Source: Pyropia yezoensis (taxonomy: Eukaryota; Rhodophyta; Bangiophyceae; Bangiales; Bangiaceae). Taken from it: a stretch of DNA of 64,000 bases. Shown here piece after piece: positions 19,377-30,100 of this stretch. The notes beneath the pieces were generated by a model. That model had not been told where the DNA came from, did no database searches, and was given only the letters and a program-made list of their open reading frames with translations. The stretch's first letter is position 1; each line of letters starts with the position of its first letter. The position numbers and the translations under genes were made by a program. Where the stretch lies: positions 15,857,346 to 15,921,345 of the forward strand of contig CM020618.1 in NCBI GenBank assembly GCA_009829735.1, given 5' to 3'.

Positions 19377-19912
19377 GACAACCTTACACTGGGGCGCATT
19401 CGAAGGCCAGCCGTGGGGGCTGCCTCTTGCGCCATCTATGGGTATAACCGTTAGCTACTTTTTTTACATGAGAAGAACGACCATGACGTGCTCGTCGTCA
19501 TGGTTGCTAAAAAGAGACAAACAACTACATCCCCAGCTCGTAGGCGCGAGAGAGCACGTTTTCTGCGATAAATTCGGCCTTCACGGGCCTTCAGTGCCGT
19601 CGCGGTCGGCAACGAGCTTTACGAGCCCCCCAAAACAAGACACGCGCAACATCCCCCATGCGCCACGCCCACACTACTTTTTTATGCCTCCCTACCTTCC
19701 CCGTGAGCCCGCCTCCTCCGGCCCCGCACCCGACCGAGTAGAACTTGTGCCAGGGGCTCGGGCTGCAGCACAAGTCGCTACGGGGTCGTCACAGTCGCCG
19801 CGATGGCACGTTCCCATCCAGCCGTCGAGTTGTACCCCTGGTGGCACGCTCGGACGGTGGGCCATGGACGCCTGCCCATTCTGGCAAGTCCGGAGCGGGA
19901 TCACGCCGCATC
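19377..19912. other. Intergenic
   Basis: Mixed sequence with short overlapping frames, none supported as a gene. It forms the 3' side of the minus-strand Cys-rich gene. Confidence 0.35.
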
Positions 19913-20335
19913 TCAGCAGTCTTCCCCTACGCGGTGACCCCCGGCGTCACTGCCACCACCGCCGCATCCTCCGTCCCCGCCGTCGGGCGTCGGTGTCGCG
20001 ATGGCCGTCGGCGTCGGGTCCAGCGTCGGCGTCGGCGGCACAACGCACTTGCCCGGCCACCCGTCGATGATCGACCCCGGCGACGGCGGAGCGGGGGTGT
20101 AACACACCAGGCCGTCCCGGCACGGCGGCCGGGAGATGGGACCGCACATCCCAAAGTCACAGCATTCAGCCCCGACGCCACTGTTACCGCCACAGCCGCC
20201 GCCAACGGGCGTCGGCGTCGGTGTCCACGTCGCGGTCGTCGCCGAAACTGGCGTTGCCGCGGTGGGAGCTGCCAACGCAGCGACCGACGTAACCGACACC
20301 GCCGCCACCCACCGCAGCGACCAAGAGGCACCCAT
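19913..20335 (-). CDS. Small secreted cysteine-rich protein
   Basis: A 140-residue protein with a good signal peptide (basic MGASWSLRW, hydrophobic VAAVSVTSVAALAA, small residues to about residue 32). A Thr/Pro stretch follows. A Cys-rich module then has spaced Cys in GGCGG, AECCDFGMCG, PPCRDGLVCY and GKCVVPP. A second Thr/Pro linker and a Gly-rich tail with two more Cys close the protein. The knot-like Cys spacing suggests a disulphide-stabilised extracellular or cell-wall domain between O-glycosylated linkers. No family is certain. The start is the ATG at 20,335-20,333. The 3' end could instead be spliced, since the last 40 residues are low-complexity. Confidence 0.6.
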   Translation of the reverse strand: MGASWSLRWVAAVSVTSVAALAAPTAATPVSATTATWTPTPTPVGGGCGGNSGVGAECCDFGMCGPISRPPCRDGLVCYTPAPPSPGSIIDGWPGKCVVPPTPTLDPTPTAIATPTPDGGDGGCGGGGSDAGGHRVGEDC

Positions 20336-21389
20336 ATTCTGCAGATGGGAGTAGCGTGCTTGGCGGCGAAGGGGGGGCGGGGATGGCGTGGCGCCGCAAA
20401 AAAGGGATCGCGATTGGACGTGGAGAAGAGGTAAGGGCGATCTGGGGCGGGGAGGCGAGGAACAGGTGGAACGCGCGTTGCGTCAGGCAGGGGGTTGGAA
20501 GCCGACGGCCGGGCGGTGGCTGAGGGTTTTCTCTCTCAGCGCAGGTCAAAGCCAAGGAGGCAGCGGATTGTGGCGGTAGCCGGGGAGGGTGGGGGGGGGG
20601 GTGTGTGCCAAGAGCGAAAGGAGGGCGGAGAGCTACGCGGGCATTCGGCACACCCGCTCCCTCTGTCTTTGTAGAGGTTCATTGCCGTCCCTTTGTACCC
20701 ACTGTCGCGTTTATGGCCGTCCCGTTCCAATGACAACCAACCGTGGGGCGGCGGTGCTCGCACCGTCGGGAAGGAGCACACGGCGACGGCATATTGAATG
20801 CTCTGTCGGAGTCGTCCTCCGCTGGGTGGGACTCGGAACAGGCACTGCATAGACGTCCACCGGCATCCAGAATAGATAATGCTGCCTGCGGAGAGTCGGG
20901 GCACGTGCCCTCGGCAGCCTTCTGTTTATCCTGGGACAAGTCCGTGGCCGTTACGTTGCACCTGCTGGAGCCTCCATGGACAAGAGCAACGCGTAGCAGC
21001 GGCAGCGGACCTTGCGACGGCGGACACTGCGCCCTCGGGACGGGACAAGAGGCAGGGGGCCTTGTGAGAGCACAGCTCCGGTTCAACGTTGGGGTAAAGG
21101 ATAGAGGCAAAAAGGGTGGGGTTAGGGGCGGTGGTCGAGAGCTCGATGTATCTTTTTTGTGCAATGTACCATACTTTTCTCAAGCCTCCGAGAACCTTCG
21201 GGCCACGGGCCTGCGCCAATCAGGTGCCTTCACGGTATGCCCCGGTGTAATGGGCCCAACAAGGGGCGCGGTGGATCCCATCCGGGAAACCGCAGCAGGC
21301 GTGCTCATCAAGCGGGACAGGAGGAGGGGGGCACGCTCGGTGGGGGGGCCGCGACACGGGGGGTGGGGCTGGTGCCGTGATCGGCGTCG
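20336..21389. other. Intergenic, partly repeat-derived
   Basis: No supported gene. The sequence near 21,148-21,175 (GATGTATCTTTTTTGTGCAA) resembles the inner end of the inverted-repeat arms at 22,748-22,770 and 23,192-23,210. This suggests an additional fragment of the same repeat family next to the left arm. Confidence 0.35.
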
Positions 21390-22777
21390 ACGACGGTGGG
21401 GACGTCACGGTTACACCTCAAGTGGGGTGGGCGGCGGCGGCTGTAGTGGCGGTGGTGCTTGCGCCACCAGCGCCGGTGCCCGCGCCTGCGCAGGCTTTTT
21501 TTTTTTTCTGTTGCGGGCGCAGCGGGTCGGGCGCGGCGGCACCAATGGGCAGGAAGGATATGCGCGGTGGGGCGGGGTACTTCTGGTGCAGCGGGAGGGG
21601 GGAGAATCTGGTGTTGGGATGGCGCAGGGTATCGTGGGGACCGACTTTGAGGGGGCCTCGGGAGAGGCGGGGGCGGTCAGCCCGACAGGCTAAAAACCAC
21701 CAAGGCTTCTCGTGCTCTTGCGCCTCTTCTCATGTGAACCATGCCCTCCCCCCCCAAGCCCCACATGCGCGCGACGTCTTCCCCCTTGCTCCCTGGGGCC
21801 GCGCACTGTTAGCGCCTACGCACCCATCTGGGCACACCCCTCCCGCACCGCGCTCCGTTCGCCGAAGGTGGACCCGCCCAAGTCCCCGCATGAGGGACCG
21901 CCGCGGAGATAGAGCGCTGGGAGGGTTTGTCTCCCCGACACGCCCAGTTAAAAGGGCCTGTTTGCGGTCATCTGGCTCTGTGCCCCCGTGAAGCAGAGTG
22001 AAGCACCAACGAGAGAGACAAGAAAAATGGTGCATAAAGAAGAGGAGCTCATAGCGCATCTTATGGTGCTTGGCACGGGTATTTCTTTCCAGTCGGCCGG
22101 GCCTCAGGTGCCTGTTTGTGTCTCTCTTGCGCCGCCTTGCGCGTCCTCTCTGGGTGTTCCCGAGGTTTTCAACCAATGAGATGTGTGTATTTTCACCCAG
22201 GAGACCGCTCTTAACTGGGCGTGCCGAGGTGCCTGGACCAGGAGAGGGGAACAGGAGAGGCAGGGGGGGGGAGATCGCCTCATGAGGAGATGTGCGGGGC
22301 ACCTGCCGATCGTGCCCGAAAGAGCATGGCACACATGTGTACCAGGCTTCTTCGTGGACCAATCAAACGAGCCCATGGCATGGAACATTTACCCCACTAA
22401 CGTCCCTCTCAAGAACAGAGACTGGCGCACGGAAAAAGATTCTCAAAACAATGGCCTCCTGGTGCCCCCCGGCTCCTCCCCAAAGTCGACCACCACTCTT
22501 CCATGCCTCAGTTAGGACATGGGCCCGGTCCGACCCACGAGACGAGCAAAACAATCCGAAAAGGCAGTCCCCATTTCAGGGTCGCAAGCAACCGGTCCAC
22601 CCAGGGTGTCCCTGAGAGCGGTGCACCAGCCAGGAGAGCGAGAAACCTCACGAGTTCGCATGGACCTCTGTGATCCTTCTGTCAGCATTGCGGCCGTGGA
22701 CCCCGTCACAGCCGGTGTCCTGCACGGGCCCGAGCGGAGAAGAACATCGATGTTTCTTTTTTGTGCAACGTAATACC
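21390..22777. repeat. Left arm of a large inverted repeat (foldback-like element)
   Basis: The reverse complement of this arm aligns by eye with 23,190-23,625 plus 33,830-34,490. Matched blocks include GTTGCACAAAAAAGA at the inner end, GGGGTAAATGTTCCATG, GATTGGTCCACGAAGAAG, CATGCGGGGACTTGGGCGGG, and near the outer end GCGCAGGCGCGGG. The arms have diverged by many substitutions and small indels, so the duplication is old. The left arm also carries a 285-bp insertion absent from the right arm. No coding gene is conserved between the arms that I can recognise. Confidence 0.8.
21939..22223. mobile_element. 285-bp MITE (non-autonomous DNA transposon)
   Basis: Terminal inverted repeats CACGCCCAGTTAA (21,939-21,951) and TTAACTGGGCGTG (22,211-22,223) are perfect over 13 bp. 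CCGA flanks both ends as a 4-bp target-site duplication. The homologous position in the right arm (about 33,919) is an empty site: its sequence runs straight through without the insert. There is no coding capacity. The superfamily is not determined. Confidence 0.8.
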
Positions 22778-22792
22778 ATGTTTTCTTTATTA

Positions 22793-22840
22793 CAGCCGTT
22801 CGCTAAAAAAAAAAACAATTTTTCAGAGAACGGCTGTATG
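22793..22840. other. Short hairpin in the spacer of the inverted repeat
   Basis: ACAGCCGTTCGCT and AGAGAACGGCTGT form a 13-bp stem (12 of 13 paired) around an A/T-rich loop. It lies just inside the left arm and marks the start of the spacer between the arms. Confidence 0.5.
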
Positions 22841-22888
22841 TTCCAGAGGTCGAAAAAGGCGCTGCTGGTCGAGCCTGTCCCCCCCCGT

Positions 22889-22919
<31 letters not shown>

Positions 22920-23189
22920 GCGGCGGGCCGCGGCGGCGCAGGGGGCCACCCCCGCGGTGCGCCGCCCTCGTCTCGTGTCGGGGCCGGCGGCGTCGGCGGG
23001 AAGACCCCTCCCGCGGCAGCGGCCGCGCGCGCGACGGGCCCGTCGCAGGAGCCGCGCAGGCGCGCGGCGGCGCGCGCGCCCCACCGCCACCGATCAGCAT
23101 TGACGGTACACTCGCATGGACCATGACGCGTCATCACGTTCGGGATATCGCTGGCCATTCTCCTAGTTTTTATTTTACGAACCTATGGT
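22841..23189. other. GC-rich spacer between inverted-repeat arms
   Basis: The spacer contains a GGC/GCC-rich block (about 22,873-23,095) unlike the AT-richer DNA on both sides. It may be an insertion at the centre of the palindrome. All frames are Gly/Arg/Pro low-complexity and no gene is supported. Confidence 0.4.
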
Positions 23190-23625
23190 CCGTTGCACAA
23201 AAAAGACACATCGAGGTTTTTCTCGGCTCGGGCCCGGGCAGTACATCGGCCGTGACGGGGTCCACGGCCGCCATGCTGACAGTAGGATCACAGAGGTCCT
23301 TGCGAACTCATGAGGTCCTTGGGTTTCCTGGTAGTGTACCGCTCTGAAGGACACCCTGAGTGGACCGGTTGCTGACCACCCTGAAACGGGGCCATTCTTT
23401 TCGCATTGATTTTCACTGCTCGGGGGCTGGTTCTGGCCCATGTGCTAACAGAGGCTTGGAAGAGGGGTGGTCATTTTTGGGGAGAACCCAGCGGGTGCCT
23501 GGAGGCCATTGTTTTGAGTTTCTTTTTCCGTGAGCGAGTCCTCGTTTTTGAGATGGCCGTTCGTGGGGTAAATGTTCCATGTCATGGGCTCGTCTGATTG
23601 GTCCACGAAGAAGGCGGGTCCTCGC
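23190..23625. repeat. Right arm of the large inverted repeat, inner part
   Basis: Inverted counterpart of about 22,330-22,777. It is cut at 23,625 by insertion of the Gypsy element and resumes at 33,830. The 5-bp target-site duplication CTCGC ends this piece (23,621-23,625). Confidence 0.8.
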
Positions 23626-24164
23626 TGTAGCAGTACTCCCAACCACCAACCCCGAGTCAGGGAAGGAAGAGGAGTATTGCCGATATCCCAACTTGGGACA
23701 CCGGAAGCAAGCACCTCCACACAGCCGAACACGGAACTTGCGTGTGGTGAGCGGGTCAGCTCACCAAGGCACGAACAAGATGTGTCGGAGCCAGAAGGTG
23801 TTTACTTGCTTGGCCAGCCAAGGTGGGCCCTCCCCGCCTTGCTGTCCCTCCTTATCAACCCTCCTCACACGCTCACGCAACCCCTCAAAACACTCAGAAA
23901 ATGAACCCTCAAACAAACCAATCATATCACTCCACATGCAAAGCACTCAAAGCGTAGAAATCCGTCTGGCTCCCGTGCAAAAATCCCAAGAGACAAATAC
24001 CAGCAGCATTACCCTGCTCTAGTATGTCGGAAGTCCTTGTCGAATTTCCGTCCAGTAGTCAAAAGTCTCACCATCGGGTGTGGGGTGAATTTCGACTTCC
24101 GGTCGGGTCTACTTGACCCGAATCTCCAAAGTATTGGTACCGAATTCCGGCCCAATCTCCCACA
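23626..24164 (-). repeat. LTR of element 1 (3' LTR in element orientation)
   Basis: 539 bp, TG...CA ends, practically identical to 33,291-33,829. A purine-rich tract in element orientation (read on the minus strand from about 24,180 to 24,165, GAGAAGGGGGAAA) abuts it and serves as the polypurine tract. Confidence 0.95.
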
Positions 24165-25140
24165 TTTCCCCCTTCTCAAGAGTCCAGCCGTCCCGGTGGA
24201 CGTCCAGTCAGCTGCGAGTCGCAGTGACCGGGAGAGGAGGGTGCAATCCTCGAGTCGGTATGCGAAGTACGGTGCATCGCTGGCGTCTAGCGTGCACCAG
24301 GGTTACGCCGGGGTTGCACTCGCGTCCGGCGAGGCTCTCCGGGAGAGACAGTCCCGCCCCGTGAGGTGCGCTCTCTACCCTGACACTGGGTAGAGGAGCC
24401 CCCTCCACGCGAAACAGGTGTGGGGGAGAGTCGTCCCCCACCTGGTCAGGGTGCTCCACAGGTGGACTCCCGTGTGGAGACGCCCCCTCCTGGGTGTTGC
24501 CGTACCTCCGCCACATACCCCCCCCGCTCCTCAATTGGAGGAGTAGGGTGTCGACGTTCTCAGTCCGAGCGTCGACCTGCAACTGCCCCTTCAGTCGGGG
24601 TACGGTTACTCTCGGGGGGGTTCGGGTTGTGTCCCCCCCTTAGAGCTCGATCCACCCCCAGCTGGCTCTCTGCGGGGTGTTTTTCACTCTTTTCCCCCCC
24701 TTTTAAGTCAGGGTTGGAGGTGTGCGCACCCCGAGTTGGTGGTGTCACACTCGGTCGCCGGCGGTAGTGCTCGGCCGCCGGTCCGGGGTCTTCTCTCCCC
24801 TTCGTGTGTGCGGGCGGGTGTGTGTCTTCCCGCCGCTGTTTCTTCGCGTCGGCGGGTGTGTCTCTTCCCGCCGTGCGGTTTGTGTCGCCGCTTGGGGTGG
24901 TGTCTTCCCCTTCTCCGCCCCTGTGTCGGGCGTTGTCTTTGTCGGTGGGGGTTGTGGGTCGTGTCCCCCCCCTTCGCCCCTGTGTTGGGCGTCGTCGTCG
25001 TCGTCGGAGGGGGAGCGGGTCGTGTCCCCCCCCGTGCTCTACCTCACCGAGTCGGTCCAGGTTGGTTGTCGTCGGAGGGGGAGCGGGTCGTATCCCCCCC
25101 CGTGCTCAACCTCACCGAGTAGGTCAAGGTTGGTCGCGTG
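24165..25140 (+). other. Element 1: region between LTR and antisense gene
   Basis: Internal DNA of the element, next to the polypurine tract. It has no recognisable gene and contains T/G- and C-rich tracts. An approximately 70-bp direct duplication (about 24,998-25,138) sits immediately upstream of the antisense gene's ATG. It is the natural place for a promoter and 5' UTR of that gene, but I recognise no specific promoter element. Confidence 0.4.
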
Positions 25141-27057
25141 ATGGCGGGTGAGCCGAGTCGGCCGCTGTCTCCCTCCCCCACGTCGCTGTCGGACAAGCGA
25201 CGGGCGGGCGAGGAGGCCCTCGGGACGGAGGAGTCTCTTAGCCGGGGGTCCGCCATGGAGACAACTCGTCCCGGGCGAGGGTCGGAGGCGGCCGCCTCAG
25301 CCGTCCCCGCCCCATCACCTCCTACCGCCCCCTCGGCTGTGGTCCCGCCGGGGGATGGGTCTTCCAACCCGGTGGCGGAAGGGGATGTGACTCCCATCCC
25401 CCGCCTTCCTGAGTCACGGCTGCTACTCCCGCCGCGGCCCCGTCCTCCTATGGGGCCCCGAGCCTGGGCGCCTCCCAAGTCAGTCGGGGAGCTTCCCGAC
25501 TGCAAGCTCAAGGATGTCTACTTGATCATCCCCGAGCCACGGCGGACCGACGTATGGTACCGCCGGACTCGTCGGTACCCCAACCAGGTGACTCTACCTG
25601 ATGGGGTGGTATGCGACCTACCAGCACTACTCTGTCTGGCGGACGCGCCTGAAGTCCAGGCGTCGTCAACTTCCCTCGCCATGGGGTCAGGCGATGTGGA
25701 GATCGACGACACCTGTGCGGTGGTGTCTACCGAGTGGTGTGCCCTCCCTCGTCCCTACCTGGGAGGAGAGGACGCCCACGCCCAACACGGCGTGGTGCGA
25801 GAGGAGTTCCGGCTCCGGAGCTCCTCGGGTTACCTCATCCACGGGTCGCGAGTGGAGTTCACCCACGTACCCCTGGAGGAGCGTGAACACCAGTACCCTC
25901 TTCTCCCGGGGTGGTGGGAGGAGGTGGAGGTACCTTGTGGGTTTCCGGCTCGGATCCCCCTAGTCGTAGCCTACTTTGGCTCTTCGTTACGCTCCAGCTC
26001 GGGGGGTAACCGGGTCTTTGCCTACCTCGCCACGCACTGGGTGGTCGTGGTGGCGAGGGGCTGGTACTCCGATGTAGTCCATCGGGGTTACCTGTGGCAC
26101 CTCCCACCGACTCTGGTGGGGGGTATGCAAACCCTTGGCTTCCACTGGTTAGCCTTGGGGGCGGGGGACCTGGCTCCGTTCCTCCTCCAGGGCATGGTCG
26201 CCCTGCACAATCGACTCGATTGGGTGCAGTTGGACCCCTTCCTCCGCCGCAACAAGCGTTCAGAGCCGGGGTTGGAGAGTGAGCCACCCCGGGAGTTCGT
26301 CCATGTCACCCATACTCTGGTGCAGGGGCAGCTGCTCCTGCGTGAGGGGTTGGGGGACCCTTCCCTTCCCTACGCGGAGGGGGTTACTCCCTCTACGTCG
26401 CCCCCTGGCTCTGGGTGGGCGACGTCATCGGCGACGACTCGTCGTGGTTCTCATCGAGGAGCCCCTCGAAGCCGCGGGCGAGCTGTGCCGACGTCTTCCC
26501 CGCGGGTCGCGACTCCGACCTCGGGGGGTGTGGAGCCGACTCAGGCTCCACCCTTCCAGTTCCTCGAGCCCTTCCCCGACGTGGCGTTGGGTTCGCTACG
26601 GGTCCGAACTCCGGTACCCATGCCGATCGCGCGCGGCGTCGGCGAGATGATTCCCAACTTGGGAGCCATCATGTATGACGCCACGGTGGAGGCCTCACTC
26701 GTGGCCTCCCTTGACACGCTGGCTTGGGTCACCCGGCGTGTCAGTCACTTCCTCGCGTCGGGCGACTCAGCCACGGCGCGACAGTCATTGGCAGCTGAGG
26801 TCACTCGCCTCGCGGTTGGACACGAGTTTGTCCAACGGCTGCTGTCGACTCAGCAGCAGCTTCCGCGTCACGGAGGGAGTACCTCCGGACATCTTTCTTA
26901 CGACGGGGATGGGTCCGCGAGTCGGCGGGGCCCTCCCAGTGCTTCCACTCCGGGGCCCTCCCGAGTGGGTTACGCCCCTCCGCTACCGGCCTACGACCCT
27001 GGGGGTTCGTGGTCGGGCGGTCCCTATAGTAGTGGGGGTGGGCGTATGGAACGCTAG
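25141..27057 (+). CDS. Antisense accessory gene of Gypsy element 1 (638 aa, unknown family)
   Basis: A continuous 638-codon frame on the strand opposite to gag-pol, between integrase and the 3' LTR. The start used is the ATG at 25,141. The N-terminal 120 residues are Pro/Ser-rich and probably disordered. The middle (about 130-430) is a folded-looking domain with WYRRTRRYPNQVTLPDG, REEFRLRSSSGYLIHGSRVE, LLPGWWEEVEVPCGFPARI and LWHLPPTLVGGMQTLGFHWL. The C-terminal part has FPDVALGSL, MIPNLGAIM and a helical stretch (LDTLAWVTRRVSHFLASG). No known domain is recognised. Diagnostic pieces recur in the same place and orientation in element 2 at lower identity, which argues for selection on this protein rather than a chance antisense frame. 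It could be a regulator or an envelope-unrelated accessory factor; its function is unknown. Confidence 0.7.
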   Translation: MAGEPSRPLSPSPTSLSDKRRAGEEALGTEESLSRGSAMETTRPGRGSEAAASAVPAPSPPTAPSAVVPPGDGSSNPVAEGDVTPIPRLPESRLLLPPRPRPPMGPRAWAPPKSVGELPDCKLKDVYLIIPEPRRTDVWYRRTRRYPNQVTLPDGVVCDLPALLCLADAPEVQASSTSLAMGSGDVEIDDTCAVVSTEWCALPRPYLGGEDAHAQHGVVREEFRLRSSSGYLIHGSRVEFTHVPLEEREHQYPLLPGWWEEVEVPCGFPARIPLVVAYFGSSLRSSSGGNRVFAYLATHWVVVVARGWYSDVVHRGYLWHLPPTLVGGMQTLGFHWLALGAGDLAPFLLQGMVALHNRLDWVQLDPFLRRNKRSEPGLESEPPREFVHVTHTLVQGQLLLREGLGDPSLPYAEGVTPSTSPPGSGWATSSATTRRGSHRGAPRSRGRAVPTSSPRVATPTSGGVEPTQAPPFQFLEPFPDVALGSLRVRTPVPMPIARGVGEMIPNLGAIMYDATVEASLVASLDTLAWVTRRVSHFLASGDSATARQSLAAEVTRLAVGHEFVQRLLSTQQQLPRHGGSTSGHLSYDGDGSASRRGPPSASTPGPSRVGYAPPLPAYDPGGSWSGGPYSSGGGRMER

Positions 27058-27181
27058 AGTCGGCGTTTGAACGACTTGTTCTTTTGTGAGAAGAGCGGTG
27101 TGTGTTCTTCTCGTTTTGTATTGTGCCATAGTCGGCTTTGTTAGTAGAGAATCTTTGAAGAACCATGGTATGTGATTGTAC

Positions 27182-30100
27182 TCATAGTTGGCTTGCCGCT
27201 CTGCTCCGGCTTGGAGCATGGGCTTCATTCCCCGACGTACGAGTGCTACGTCGGCGTATAGATATGCCCGCAGCCTGGCAGTATCTACGGACCTTCTCTA
27301 CTGGTAGGTCCTCTACAAACTCCCATGTGTCGGAAGTTGGTCCATACCCGAACCACCTGACTCGGAGCATGAGTCGCCCCGACTCATCGTATCCGTGTCC
27401 GACAAACTTGTCGAACACCGCCTCCAACGGTTTATTGGAGGAGGTCGGCAAGGATGGGACTTTCCATGCTTGCAAAGCCCTTTCCCAAGCGGGATGTCCC
27501 GCTGGGGGTTCGGGTGCGCGAGTCGCGTGATTCCCATTTATCGTCCGGATACCATCATCACTCTCGATTGTTAACCGCTGTCCATCCGTCTTAAGGATGT
27601 GATATGGTCCCAGAGTTTTGAAGACCAATTTCCCTCCCTTATTGTCGTGGGAGTTGACATAAATCCAATCTCCAACTCGGAGCGGATCGCGACGATGTCT
27701 GACTCGGACATCGAAGTACCTCTTGTAACGAGCTTGGGCCTTCTCCATAGTGGCCCGGACAAGGGGTATCATCTCCTCCAGTTTCTGGAGTAGAGAGGCT
27801 TTCGCCTGACTCGGTGTTTGAGTCGAAGTCTCACCCTCAGTCTGGGTGAGACGCTCCACAGCTACTGACGGAAGTCGTCGGGGGCAGACGAAGGCAAACG
27901 GTGCCCCTCCCGTACTACTGTGTACCTGGGAGTTGTATGCTGTCACGAGTAGTGACGCATGACGAGCCCATGTGACTACATGGTCATGGACATAGTGACG
28001 CAACTGGCGCACTAAAGTCCTGTTGAATCGTTCCACCTGCCCATTAGTCTGGGGGTGGTAAGGGGTTGCGAAGTTCGTCTGCACCCCCAACATCTTCATG
28101 ACTCCCTGATACAGGACGGACGCAAACTGTGGTCCGTTATCCGAAAGGATAGAGTCGGGGATGCCATAACTGGCAACCCAGACGTCGAGTTACTCACTCA
28201 GAACGTCCACGGCTGTGATATCCTTGAGTGGGGATACCCGTGTGAGCTTAGTAAAGCGATCACACATCACCAGAAGGTACTCATATTCCTCTGGTGTTCG
28301 TGGTAGTGGACCGAGTAAGTCCACTGCTATCGCTGCAAACGGCTCTGTTGCAGGAAAGAGTCTCATGGAAGAAGTCTGCCGGGACTCCATGAGTCTATTC
28401 TTTGCGCAAGTCGCGCATGCGGCTACATACCCGTACACATCAGCCACGAGTGATGGCCAATAGTACTTCTTGCGTAAGGTCTGATACATCCTCGTAGACC
28501 CTGTGTGTCCACCCAACGGTGAGGAGTGCTCCCGTTGGAGGATGCCCTTACGTAACACCTTGGGGACGACGACTTGTTTATCCCCCTGGGTATACCCCAT
28601 ACGGCAGAGTATGCCGTTGTCATTCAGGAAGAACCGAGTCGGTTGAGCTTGGTCGAGCTCCTTCCTGAGTCGTCGACAAAGTTTGTCGGTCTCCTGTGCC
28701 TGGATAAACTCATCCAAAGACACGGGTAATAACTTGGCCATGCCAGGCATCCTCGGGTCGAGGACAGTTCCGGAGCGAGTGGTCACTGCCACATGAGGGA
28801 GTTCCTCAGGGATAGGGAAAGTTTCTTTTCCATCCGTCGGTATGCGAGACAACGCGTCCGCAACCGCATGCTTCGGGCCTGGCCGATACTCAACATCATA
28901 ATCGAACTCAGCGAGGCAGAGTCGCCATCGATTGAGTCGGTTATTCGTACAGGCTGTAGTGGTGAGTATCCACTTCAAAGCCTTGTGGTCACATCGAATG
29001 AGGAACTTCCTTCCTTCGATGTATGGCCGTAGCATGGAGACTGCCCATACTACGCCAAGACCCTCCACCTCCGTCACAGAAACGTTCTTCTGGGCGGGTG
29101 AGAGTCCCTTACTGAAATAGCCAACGGGTAAATACTCCTCCGAAGGCTGTTGTTGGAGTAAGCAACAACCGAGTTGGTCGTGACTTGCGTCCACATCTAT
29201 GATGTAGTGAGCCCCGGGTCTGGGGATCGCTAGCACCGGTGGATTGCAGAGGAGTTCTCGCAACTTATCAAACGCTTCTTGCTCCGGGGGTTTGGGAGCA
29301 TCCAAGCGCTTGGGCATCTTGGAACTTACCAAGTGGCTCAACGGTGCAGACACTTTGGCATAGTTCGCCACAAAGCGTCTGTATACGTTACACATACCCA
29401 GGAAGCTCCTGAGTTGTGTCTGCGTCTGGGGGAACTTCGCCCGACGGATGGCCATGAGGTTCTTCTCATTGACCAGGATGCGACCTGGCCGGACTATATG
29501 GCCGAGGTACTCCACCTCATTACAAAAGAGGTGACACTTCGTAGGTTTGAGTGTTACTCCTGCTTCACCCAACAGGATAAACACTCTGTCCAAGTGGGAC
29601 AGGTGTTCTTCGGCAGTCCCGGAGAACACAATGATATCGTCCAGATACACCAGGGCGATCTGCCACTTGACTCCGGCAAGTATCAAGTCAATAGCACGCT
29701 GGAAAGTCGCAGGTGCATTGCAAAGCCCGAAAGGGAGCCGTGTACACTGATAAACTTCACAGTGACACGTGAAGGTGGTCAAGTGTCTATCCTCCTTGCG
29801 GATGGGTATCTGCCAGTACCCCGCGTTGCAGTCCAACGTGGAAAAGTACTGTGCCTCACCGAGTGAGTCGAGGCAATCGTCCATACGGGGTAAGGGGTAA
29901 TTATCCCTTACCGTCCGCTCGTTTAGCTTACGATAATCGATGCAGAACCGCATCGTGCCGTCTGACTTGGGCACCAAGACTATGGGGCTGGCCCACTCAC
30001 TTGAGCAAGGTTCAATGACACCCACGTCTTGCATCCGTTGGACCTGCTCTCGGGTGAATTCCCGTGAGTCTGGTCCCATACGGTAGGGACTCAGGCGAAC

